Part shown: positions 43,885 through 51,980 of the stretch, one piece after another | Layout: each line of letters begins with the position of its first letter | Position numbering within the stretch: position 1 is the stretch's first letter | Assembly (NCBI GenBank): GCA_946186505.1 | Contig: CAMHNI010000002.1 | Location: 124,001-188,000 of the forward strand | Origin: an uncultured Prevotellaceae bacterium | GTDB lineage: Bacteria; Bacteroidota; Bacteroidia; Bacteroidales; Bacteroidaceae | Direction: 5' to 3' | Length of the DNA stretch: 64,000 bases | Notes under the pieces: model-generated | Seen by the model: the letters and a program-made list of their open reading frames with translations, nothing else | Databases searched by the model: none | What the model was told of the DNA's origin: nothing | Made by a program: the position numbers and the translations under genes

Positions 43885-45816
43885 ATGAACAATCCATTCA
43901 AGAAACTGATAAACTGGTATTTCACGAAGAGGGCACTGCCGTATTGGTGCATCCTGATACTGGACATGTTTGTCCTGCTGCTGGCAGGACTGTTTACCTA
44001 TTGGATTTTTATCTATCGCCGACGGGTGTCGGTAGATATGCTGATGCTGGTCAGAACGCTCTGTATGTACGTCCTGCCAAGTATTATCGGTGCCAGGATG
44101 TTCCATACGTATTCGGGCATCATTCGCTATTCGTCGTTTGTTGACTTGATGAGGGTGGCATACGCCAATGGGGTGTCGCTGATTGTTGCATACGCCTGGC
44201 ATCACTTTATTTACTCTTTGCCGAAGGACATGTTCTATCATCTGCACTATCGGCATATCATACTGATGTACGTCATCGGTACGGCCATGATGTGGGGTAT
44301 GAGGGCTCTGGTGAAGACCCTCTACGATGTGATGACGACGGACGGAGGGGCACTCTGGGCATTTATCTATGGTGTGAAGGAAGGTGGTATCGGATTGGCC
44401 AAGAGCTTGCGCGAGCAGCGACCGAAGCAGTTTGTGGTGAAGGGCTTCATCTCGCCTGACGATACTTATAAGCATAATCTGGTGATGGGCGAGAAAGTGT
44501 TCAGTACTGATGAAGACCTGGCATCAATCATCAGCAAACGCCGTATCAAGGCTGTGCTGGTGTCTCCGTTGCAGACTGATGACTTCCGAAAGAAACCGGA
44601 ACTACAGGACAAACTGTTAGCGGCCGGCGTGAAAATCTTCATGACGCAGAATGCCAAGGAGGTGGGCGTCGAGGATGTGACAGAGGAGAACGGAAACTTC
44701 CAGATGAAGGAGGTCAGCGTGGAGGACCTGCTGCCCCGCGATGAGATCAAGGTGGATATGAAGGCGATGGGTGAGCTGCTCAGCGGCCGCCGCATCCTGA
44801 TAACGGGTGCCGCCGGCAGCATCGGTAGTGAGCTGGTGCGCCAGATTGCCAACTACCGTCCGACGGCCATGATGCTGATAGACCAGGCAGAGACACCTGA
44901 GCACGATGTGCGGCTGATGATGGCACGGGAATACCCTGAAGTGGAGGCCGAGACCGTAGTGACGAGCATCTGTAAGGCTGACCGCATGGAAGAAATCTTC
45001 AGGGACTTCAGACCCGATTATGTGTTCCATGCCGCTGCCTACAAGCATGTGCCGATGATGGAGAACAATCCGTCGGAGGCGGTGCAGAACAACATCTACG
45101 GCACGAAGGTGATTGCCGACCTGAGTGTGAAGTACGGGGTGAAGAAGTTTGTGATGGTATCTACCGACAAGGCTGTGAACCCGACAAACGTCATGGGCTG
45201 TTCGAAACGTATCTGTGAGATCTACGTCCAGAGCCTGAACCATGCCATACAGCATGGAGAGGAGCAGGGGGTCACACAGTTCGTGACAACGCGCTTCGGC
45301 AATGTCTTAGGCTCCAACGGTTCGGTGATTCCTTTGTTCCGTGAGCAGATTAAGAAAGGCGGTCCGGTGACAGTGACCCATCCAGACATCATCCGCTATT
45401 TCATGCTCATCTCTGAGGCATGTAAATTGGTGCTGGAGGCTGGTACGAAGGGTAATGGCGGCGAGATTTTCGTTTTCGACATGGGACAGCCGGTGCGTAT
45501 TGCCGACCTGGCCAAGCGTATGATACGGTTGTCGGGTGCCATGAACGTGGAGATTAAATACACCGGACTGAGGGCCGGCGAGAAACTGTACGAGGAAGTG
45601 CTGAACGACCAGGAGAGTACGAAGCCGACCTTCCATGAGAAAATCCGCATTGCCGAGGTCCGTGAGTACGACTTCAAGGAGGTGTCCAAGCAAATAGACG
45701 AGCTGATAGCTGTCTCACGGAAGTATGACGACATGGCGACGGTTGGCAAGATGAAGGAGATTGTGCCAGAATATAAAAGCAACAATTCCGTATATGAGGA
45801 ACTGGACAAGGGGTGA
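43885..45816 (+). CDS. Membrane-bound nucleotide-sugar 4,6-dehydratase (FlaA1/PglF/CapD type)
   Basis: About 643 residues from ATG 43885 (TTG at 43876 is possible). Four N-terminal membrane helices (CILILDMFVLLLAGLFTYWI onward) lead into a CoA-binding-like region and an SDR domain: ILITGAAGSIGSELVRQI near residue 305, VSTDKAVNPTNVMGCSK near 425. The TDK and the Met in place of the usual Tyr match PglF. It should convert UDP-GlcNAc into the 4-keto-6-deoxy sugar, the substrate of the aminotransferase at 41009. Central to the amino-sugar branch of the capsule. Confidence 0.9.
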   Translation: MNNPFKKLINWYFTKRALPYWCILILDMFVLLLAGLFTYWIFIYRRRVSVDMLMLVRTLCMYVLPSIIGARMFHTYSGIIRYSSFVDLMRVAYANGVSLIVAYAWHHFIYSLPKDMFYHLHYRHIILMYVIGTAMMWGMRALVKTLYDVMTTDGGALWAFIYGVKEGGIGLAKSLREQRPKQFVVKGFISPDDTYKHNLVMGEKVFSTDEDLASIISKRRIKAVLVSPLQTDDFRKKPELQDKLLAAGVKIFMTQNAKEVGVEDVTEENGNFQMKEVSVEDLLPRDEIKVDMKAMGELLSGRRILITGAAGSIGSELVRQIANYRPTAMMLIDQAETPEHDVRLMMAREYPEVEAETVVTSICKADRMEEIFRDFRPDYVFHAAAYKHVPMMENNPSEAVQNNIYGTKVIADLSVKYGVKKFVMVSTDKAVNPTNVMGCSKRICEIYVQSLNHAIQHGEEQGVTQFVTTRFGNVLGSNGSVIPLFREQIKKGGPVTVTHPDIIRYFMLISEACKLVLEAGTKGNGGEIFVFDMGQPVRIADLAKRMIRLSGAMNVEIKYTGLRAGEKLYEEVLNDQESTKPTFHEKIRIAEVREYDFKEVSKQIDELIAVSRKYDDMATVGKMKEIVPEYKSNNSVYEELDKG

Positions 45817-45831
45817 GGCGCTTAGCTACGC

Positions 45832-45853
45832 TGGTGAAAAGTGAAAAGTGACG
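45832..45853 (+). repeat. Heptad tandem repeat before NTP_transf_5 copy 2
   Basis: Units TGGTGAA, AAGTGAA, AAGTGAC run to one base before ATG 45854. Confidence 0.7.
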
Positions 45854-46963
45854 ATGACGGAAATCACGGAGAAGTTCTTCAGCCTGCTTCGATATTCCAT
45901 TGGGGAACAGCAGGTTATCCCGACAATGGAGCTTGACGAATGGGAAGCCGTCAACACGATGGCTATGGAACAGTCGCTGACGGGGGTGTTCTACCAGGGT
46001 GTTAGCCGGCTGGCCAGAGAGGTGAAGCTGCCTGAGGAAGTGACGCTGACGTGGTATTTCCAGAACGAGCAGATTATAGAGGCAAACAAGTCGATGAATA
46101 CTGCCGCGGTGAAGGTGTTACGGAAGTTCCGTCGGGCGGGGTATGGTTGCTGTCTGCTGAAGGGGCAGGGTAATGCCTTGATGTATCCTCATCCTTCATC
46201 CCGTATGCCGGGTGACATAGACGTGTGGGTGAATGGTCCTGTCAGGAAACTTGTTGGCATGGCCAAGAAGTCGAGTCCGGAGTGTGCTGCCGTCTATCAC
46301 CACATCGACTTCCCGCCTATCGGTGACATCTCTGTCGAGGTACACTACCGCCCCTCTTTCGCCAACAATCTGATTCATAATAGGAGGATGCAACGATGGT
46401 TTCTGCAGATGGCTGATAAACAATGTAACAACAAGGTTGAACTTCCTGACGGTGCCGGAGTTATCTGTATGCCGACGGATGCTTTCAACAGGATCTATCA
46501 GATGTCGCACATATCGCATCATATCTTTCAGGAAGGCATCGGTCTGCGTCAGGTGCTGGACTATTACTATCTGCTGAAAAGGGGTGTAACTACAGAACAA
46601 AGGCGTGATGAGGAAAAGCTTCTTCGTCGTTTCGGCTTGTATGGGGTTGCCGCTGCCGTCATGTATATCTTGAATGAAGTGTTTGGAATGGAAAAGGACC
46701 AGTTGCTTGTGCCTCCAGACGAGAGAAAAGGTCGTTTTCTGCTGAATGAGATTCTGATGGCAGGCAATTTCGGACACTATGACAAGAGGCTGCAAAACAG
46801 CACCAGCCGCCTGTCAAAGAATGTGCAGCGACTGCGCCGTGACCTTCGTTTCGTCACTTATTTCCCCTCAGAGTGTCTCTGGGAACCTGTGTTCCGGTGG
46901 TATAATTTTTTCTGGAGAGTTTGGTATAATAGAATCTTAAGCTATAACAAAGATGAGAAATAA
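45854..46963 (+). CDS. Uncharacterised nucleotidyltransferase (NTP_transf_5 family), copy 2
   Basis: About 369 residues from ATG 45854. The active-site region is CCLLKGQGNALMYPHPSSRM followed by PGDIDVWVNG, giving the GDxD pair as in copy 1, and the C-terminus again has HHIFQEGIGLRQVLDYYYLL. Overall similarity to copy 1 is clear but modest, so they are paralogs of different specificity rather than a recent duplication. The gene overlaps the WcaJ-type transferase by 11 bases. Reaction unknown. Confidence 0.83.
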   Translation: MTEITEKFFSLLRYSIGEQQVIPTMELDEWEAVNTMAMEQSLTGVFYQGVSRLAREVKLPEEVTLTWYFQNEQIIEANKSMNTAAVKVLRKFRRAGYGCCLLKGQGNALMYPHPSSRMPGDIDVWVNGPVRKLVGMAKKSSPECAAVYHHIDFPPIGDISVEVHYRPSFANNLIHNRRMQRWFLQMADKQCNNKVELPDGAGVICMPTDAFNRIYQMSHISHHIFQEGIGLRQVLDYYYLLKRGVTTEQRRDEEKLLRRFGLYGVAAAVMYILNEVFGMEKDQLLVPPDERKGRFLLNEILMAGNFGHYDKRLQNSTSRLSKNVQRLRRDLRFVTYFPSECLWEPVFRWYNFFWRVWYNRILSYNKDEK

Positions 46964-48347
46964 CAATCAGACCAATAGCTTCATCAAATGGGCGGTCATC
47001 CTATTCGACTTCGTGTTGTTAGGATGTGTCCTGGCATTATTTGCAATGTTCCATCCTCACATGTCAGCCTGGCAGCATGACAGGGTGGAGGTGTTTGTGT
47101 TGACAAGTGCCATCGGGTTGGTCTTCTGTGAATTCAAGTTCCCAACCATCATCCACGAACGTCTGATTTCGGCCGGTGAGATTTTGAAACGGGTGGTTAT
47201 GATTACGACCACCCAGGCCGTTCTGTCCTATCTGCTGATGAAGGTGATAGACCTGCGCCTGCCAGTAGGCTACCTTCTGCTGGAAATCGGCACCTGTCTG
47301 TTTGTCCTGATGCTCATGGCCCGATTCATTGAGCGTTCGCTCGTGAAGCGTTACAGGCAGTTGGGACGAAATACGCGGACGATGGTTTTTGTCGGTTCAG
47401 ACCCGGAGCTTGATCATCTTTATGAAAAACTGATCAGTGACGCTACAACCGGTTACCGGTTGCTGGGCTATTATGGCGAGCCGAATGACGGTGAAGTCAA
47501 AAGACTCGGTTCCCTGCAGGATCTGATGGCAAACCTCGGTAAGCCCGGGCAGCTGGTCATGGGCGAAGATTTGTATGTATGTCTGTCACGCCGTGAACGT
47601 GAGACGGTGATGAAACTGTCGAGATACTGTGACCAGCACATGATAAGGTTCTATTACGTCCCTGTGTCGGTAGAGACGTTAGGCATAAACCTGAAACGTG
47701 AACTGGTTGATGACATCGAGGTGTTCTCTACCTACGAGATGCCTTTGGCTAATCCGGTAAGAAAGATGATCAAGCGGTTGTTTGACGTTGTCTTGTCATT
47801 ATTGTTCCTCTTGCTCCTGTTGCCTTTCTTCCCCATTATCGCCTTGCTGATCAAGATTCAGAGTCCGGGTCCCATCTTCTTCAAGCAGTTGCGTACCGGG
47901 CTTGACGGAAAGGATTTCGTGATGTATAAGTTCCGCTCCATGCATGTCAACAAGGATGCCGACAAGGTGCAGGCCACCAAGAACGACCCCCGCAAGTATG
48001 CCTTCGGTAGTTTTATGCGCAAGATGAACATCGATGAGATGCCGCAGTTCTGGAATGTGCTCCGCGGTGAGATGTCCATCGTCGGTCCGCGTCCACACAT
48101 GCTGGCCCATACCGAGATGTATTCGCAGCTGATAGACAAGTATATGGTGCGCCACTTCGTGAAACCCGGCGTGACGGGATGGGCACAGGTGACAGGCTTC
48201 CGTGGTGAGACTCAGGAACTGTGGCAGATGGAAGGACGAGTGAAGCGTGATATCTGGTATATGGAGAACTGGAGCATCTGGCTTGATTTCCGTATTATGT
48301 GGCTAACGGCAAAATCGCTTTTAATCCACGACGCGAATGCCTATTGA
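46953..48347 (+). CDS. WcaJ-type undecaprenyl-phosphate phosphosugar transferase
   Basis: 464 residues. Four N-terminal membrane helices (about residues 10-130) and a CoA-binding-like soluble domain (NTRTMVFVGSDPELDHLY) precede the re-entrant helix VVLSLLFLLLLLPFFPIIAL and the catalytic core (PGPIFFKQLRTGLDGKDFVM, YKFRSMHVN, MNIDEMPQFWNVLRGEMSIV, GPRPHMLAHTEMY). It transfers hexose 1-phosphate, typically glucose or galactose, to undecaprenyl phosphate. This is the second initiating enzyme in the locus. Last gene of the capsule operon. Confidence 0.92.
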   Translation: MRNNNQTNSFIKWAVILFDFVLLGCVLALFAMFHPHMSAWQHDRVEVFVLTSAIGLVFCEFKFPTIIHERLISAGEILKRVVMITTTQAVLSYLLMKVIDLRLPVGYLLLEIGTCLFVLMLMARFIERSLVKRYRQLGRNTRTMVFVGSDPELDHLYEKLISDATTGYRLLGYYGEPNDGEVKRLGSLQDLMANLGKPGQLVMGEDLYVCLSRRERETVMKLSRYCDQHMIRFYYVPVSVETLGINLKRELVDDIEVFSTYEMPLANPVRKMIKRLFDVVLSLLFLLLLLPFFPIIALLIKIQSPGPIFFKQLRTGLDGKDFVMYKFRSMHVNKDADKVQATKNDPRKYAFGSFMRKMNIDEMPQFWNVLRGEMSIVGPRPHMLAHTEMYSQLIDKYMVRHFVKPGVTGWAQVTGFRGETQELWQMEGRVKRDIWYMENWSIWLDFRIMWLTAKSLLIHDANAY

Positions 48348-48439
48348 ATAAAAAGAGGGCTTCGGTGACGCAAATCCTGCAATTTATCGCAAAGTTACAA
48401 AAAAAACATAAATTATTCGACTAAAAGCATAAATTGTTG

Positions 48440-48448
48440 TACCTTTGC
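48440..48448 (+). promoter_or_regulatory. -7 element of the lepA promoter
   Basis: TACCTTTGC matches TAnnTTTG 24 bases before ATG 48472. The -33 element is weak (TTCG around 48417). Confidence 0.55.
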
Positions 48449-48471
48449 ATTTTAATTGACGACAAAAGAAC

Positions 48472-50253
48472 ATGGACAAGATAAGAAATTTTTGTATCAT
48501 CGCTCATATTGATCATGGGAAATCGACACTGGCAGATCGCTTATTAGAGGCTACAAAAACCATACAAGTGACTGAAGGCCAGATGCTTGACGATATGGAT
48601 CTGGAGCGCGAACGCGGCATTACGATCAAGAGTCACGCCATACAAATGGAGTATGTGCGCGACGGACAGAAATACATCCTCAACCTGATTGACACTCCGG
48701 GACACGTCGATTTCAGCTATGAAGTCTCGCGCAGCATTGCTGCCTGCGAGGGAGCCCTGTTAGTGGTAGATGCCACCCAGGGCGTTCAGGCGCAGACCAT
48801 CTCCAACCTCTATATGGCCATCGACCATAACCTGGAGATCATTCCTGTCATCAACAAGATTGACATGCCATCGGCCATGCCCGACGAGGTAGAGGATGAG
48901 ATTGTCGATCTGATTGGCTGTGACCCCTCGGACATTATCCGTGCCAGCGGCAAGACCGGCGAAGGGGTAGGGGAGATACTCGATGCCATCGTTGACCGTG
49001 TGCCTCATCCCGAGGGCGATCCCGATGCTCCGTTGCAGGCCCTGATTTTCGACTCGGTGTTCAACTCGTTCCGCGGTATCATCGCCTATTTCAAGATAGT
49101 AAACGGTAGCGTCCGCAAGGGTGACCTGGTGAAGTTCTTCAACACCGGCATGGAGTACGATGCTGACGAGATCGGCGTGCTGAAGATGGACATGATACCC
49201 CGTCAGGAGTTGCGGACGGGTGACGTAGGCTATATCATCAGCGGCATCAAGAACTCGCGTGAGGTGAAGGTGGGCGACACCATCACCCATGTCAGCCGTC
49301 CCTGTACGTCGGCCATCGAGGGCTTCCAGGAAGTGAAGCCGATGGTGTTTGCCGGTGTCTATCCTATCGATCCGACGGAGTATGAGAACCTGCGTGCGTC
49401 GTTGGAGAAGCTACAGCTCAACGATGCCTCGCTGACCTTTACACCAGAGTCGTCTGTGGCCCTCGGCTTCGGCTTCCGCTGCGGCTTCCTCGGACTGCTC
49501 CACATGGAGATTATCCAGGAGCGACTCGATCGTGAGTTTGACATGGATGTCATCACCACCGTTCCCAACGTGTCGTACATGTGCTATACCAAGCAGGGCG
49601 AGGAGAAGGAGGTGCACAACCCCTCGGGACTGCCCGACCAGACATTGATAGACCACATTGAGGAGCCTTACATCCGTGCCAGCATCATTACTGCGGCAGA
49701 CTACATCGGGCCCATCATGACGCTCTGCCTCGACAAGCGCGGTGAGCTCATCGACCAGCAGTATGTCTCGGGCAACCGCGTGGAACTGCATTTCATGCTG
49801 CCTCTCGGCGAGATAGTCATCGACTTCTACGACAAACTGAAGAGCATCTCGAAGGGCTACGCGTCGTTTGACTACCACGTTGACTCGTTCCGCCCATCGA
49901 AACTCGTGAAGCTCGACATCCTGCTGAACGGTGAGCCTGTAGATGCTCTCTCGACGCTGACCCATCAGGACAATGCCGTCACCTTTGGCCGGCGTATGTG
50001 TGAGAAACTGAAGGAGCTGATACCGCGTCAGCAGTTCGATATAGCCATCCAGGCGGCCATCGGTGCCAAGATTATTGCCCGCGAGACGGTGAAGCAGGTG
50101 CGCAAGGACGTGACGGCAAAATGCTACGGCGGCGATGTCAGCCGCAAACGTAAACTACTTGAGAAACAGAAGCGAGGCAAGAAGCGCATGAAGCAGATTG
50201 GCAACGTGGAAGTGCCTCAGAAGGCTTTCCTCGCCGTGTTGAAACTTGATTAA
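48472..50253 (+). CDS. lepA: Elongation factor 4 (LepA)
   Basis: 593 residues, a ribosomal back-translocating GTPase. GTPase motifs are [29 protein letters not shown] and NKIDMPSA. The LepA-specific C-terminal domain is present ([39 protein letters not shown]). Length is close to E. coli LepA (599). A housekeeping gene with its own promoter. Confidence 0.97.
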   Translation: MDKIRNFCIIAHIDHGKSTLADRLLEATKTIQVTEGQMLDDMDLERERGITIKSHAIQMEYVRDGQKYILNLIDTPGHVDFSYEVSRSIAACEGALLVVDATQGVQAQTISNLYMAIDHNLEIIPVINKIDMPSAMPDEVEDEIVDLIGCDPSDIIRASGKTGEGVGEILDAIVDRVPHPEGDPDAPLQALIFDSVFNSFRGIIAYFKIVNGSVRKGDLVKFFNTGMEYDADEIGVLKMDMIPRQELRTGDVGYIISGIKNSREVKVGDTITHVSRPCTSAIEGFQEVKPMVFAGVYPIDPTEYENLRASLEKLQLNDASLTFTPESSVALGFGFRCGFLGLLHMEIIQERLDREFDMDVITTVPNVSYMCYTKQGEEKEVHNPSGLPDQTLIDHIEEPYIRASIITAADYIGPIMTLCLDKRGELIDQQYVSGNRVELHFMLPLGEIVIDFYDKLKSISKGYASFDYHVDSFRPSKLVKLDILLNGEPVDALSTLTHQDNAVTFGRRMCEKLKELIPRQQFDIAIQAAIGAKIIARETVKQVRKDVTAKCYGGDVSRKRKLLEKQKRGKKRMKQIGNVEVPQKAFLAVLKLD

Positions 50254-50292
50254 GATACTATCGTTTATATGAACTAATAAATCCGAAAAAAG

Positions 50293-50298
50293 AGGAGG
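50293..50298 (+). promoter_or_regulatory. Strong Shine-Dalgarno site of the Crp/Fnr gene
   Basis: AGGAGG lies 9 bases before ATG 50308. Full-strength sites are uncommon in this window, where most starts are preceded by A-rich sequence. Confidence 0.8.
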
Positions 50299-50307
50299 AC
50301 AACAATT

Positions 50308-50910
50308 ATGCCAAATATTAGCATCGCTCCCAGAGACGTTGCCCGTGAACTGGCACGTCGCTATAGTACAATGACGCATGAAGAGCTGGATATGCTGGAG
50401 AGCATCCTCGTAGCGAGGAAGTTTTCCAAGAACGAGAAGATTCTGAGCGAAGGGGAGGTTTGTGAGAATATTTATTGGATTGTAAAAGGGCTCGTACGCC
50501 AGTTCTATATGAAGAATGGCAAGGAGCTGACAGAATACATGGCGCCGGAAAACAATATCTGTATGTGTATCGAGAGCCTTTTCCGTGAAGAGCCTTCACG
50601 CCTGCAGATTATGGCTATCGAACCGACGGTCCTGTACTGTCTGCCCAAAGCCAAGCTTGAGGCGGTGGCCATGAAGAGTGTGAACATACAGATATTGTAT
50701 CGTAAGATTCTGGAAGAGAGTCTGATACTTAGCCAGGTACATGCTGATATGCTCCGCTTTGAGTCGGCTATTGACCGCTATCAGAAGTTGGTGAAACGCT
50801 CTCCCCAGCTGGTGCTCCGTGCTCCGCTGGTCTATATCGCCTCTTATCTTCAGATGACGCCTGAGACGCTGTCGAGAGTGCGTACTCAGACCCTGCTTGA
50901 AGATAAATAA
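50308..50910 (+). CDS. Crp/Fnr family transcription regulator
   Basis: 200 residues. The N-terminal cyclic-nucleotide-binding-like beta-roll runs to about residue 115 (FSKNEKILSEGEVCENIYWI, GLVRQFYMKNGKELTEYM). A long dimerisation helix and a C-terminal helix-turn-helix follow (RAPLVYIASYLQMTPETLSR). The Bacteroidetes group usually lacks the residues for cAMP binding, so the signal is unknown. It lies just upstream of a sugar kinase and may regulate it; no operator was identified. Confidence 0.92.
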   Translation: MPNISIAPRDVARELARRYSTMTHEELDMLESILVARKFSKNEKILSEGEVCENIYWIVKGLVRQFYMKNGKELTEYMAPENNICMCIESLFREEPSRLQIMAIEPTVLYCLPKAKLEAVAMKSVNIQILYRKILEESLILSQVHADMLRFESAIDRYQKLVKRSPQLVLRAPLVYIASYLQMTPETLSRVRTQTLLEDK

Positions 50911-50924
50911 ATTGAAGTTTTTTT

Positions 50925-51980
50925 ATGGGAAAAAAGATTGTAACGTTTGGCGAGCTGATGCTTCGCTTTTCAAAGGAGGATAAGAAACGCCTGTCGCAGG
51001 GGCGCATGTTTTGCGGTAACTATGGAGGCAGCGAAGCCAATGTGGCTGTTTCGCTGGCAATGCAGGACGAAGAGGTAGAATATGTTACCCGTCTGCCAGA
51101 TACCCAGATGGGCCGAGCTGGTGCTATGAAGCTCAATGAACTGGGTGTCGGTACTCGTTATATAATATATGGTGGCGACCGTGTAGGAGTTTATTATTTC
51201 GAGGAAGCTGCGAGCCTTCGTAACGCGAGTGTGACCTATGACCGTGCCAACTCAGCCTATTACTACCTGGAGCCGGGAATGATTGACTGGACGGCAGCCT
51301 TGAAGGATGCCTCGGTGCTCCATGTGTCGGGCATCACGGCGGCCATCACCCAGCCCGCTGCCGATGCCACGTTTGAGGCTATCGAGGTGGCCGAGCGCAT
51401 GGGACTGACCATCTCCATCGACCTGAACTACCGCAAGAACCTGTGGCGCTATGAGGGTGCCCAGCCCCGCGAGACCCTGAAGCGTATGATGGGTCATGCC
51501 GACGTGATGTTCGGTGATGTCATTGAGTATGAATTCATCACGGGTCATCCGAAGATTCCCTTTGAAGCCCTCACGCCTGACTACGACATGAACCTGCCCG
51601 CCTACCGCGAGTGGTATCAGGAGATTCAGGAGCTATGCCCCCGTTGCCGCAAGATAATGATTGGCATGAGAAACCAGATCAGTTCCAGTCACCACATGCT
51701 GACCGCCCTGCTATGGGCTGACGGTCAGATGTATAATGCCCAGATTGTGGATATTCCCAATGTCGTTGACCCGATGGGCGTCGGCGATGCCTTTGACGGC
51801 GGGTTCCTTCACGCCCTGAAGCTGTTCCCTGACGACAACCAGCGCATTCTGGACTATTCATTGGCCGCCGCCTCGCTGAAGAACACCATTGCCGGAGACT
51901 TCAACCTGTCAACCGAGGCGGAAATCATGGAGGTCATGAACGACAACTATCAGATACACGATGTCAAGGTATATGATTAA
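50925..51980 (+). CDS. kdgK: 2-keto-3-deoxygluconate kinase (PfkB family)
   Basis: 351 residues. PfkB features are FGELMLRFS at the start, NYGGSEANVAVSLA, DLNYRKNLW, and the catalytic GxGD in VVDPMGVGDAFDGGF near residue 285. It phosphorylates 2-keto-3-deoxygluconate, the end product of the uronate pathways, so it would use galacturonate or glucuronate released from pectin. That connection to the upstream PL4/GH115 locus is inferred. Other PfkB sugars cannot be excluded. Its stop overlaps the next gene by 20 bases. Confidence 0.83.
   Translation: MGKKIVTFGELMLRFSKEDKKRLSQGRMFCGNYGGSEANVAVSLAMQDEEVEYVTRLPDTQMGRAGAMKLNELGVGTRYIIYGGDRVGVYYFEEAASLRNASVTYDRANSAYYYLEPGMIDWTAALKDASVLHVSGITAAITQPAADATFEAIEVAERMGLTISIDLNYRKNLWRYEGAQPRETLKRMMGHADVMFGDVIEYEFITGHPKIPFEALTPDYDMNLPAYREWYQEIQELCPRCRKIMIGMRNQISSSHHMLTALLWADGQMYNAQIVDIPNVVDPMGVGDAFDGGFLHALKLFPDDNQRILDYSLAAASLKNTIAGDFNLSTEAEIMEVMNDNYQIHDVKVYD

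Noticed and set aside
50308..51980. Crp/Fnr plus kdgK as a defence or stress module
   Set aside because: Ordinary regulator and sugar kinase with normal motifs and no nuclease or toxin partner.
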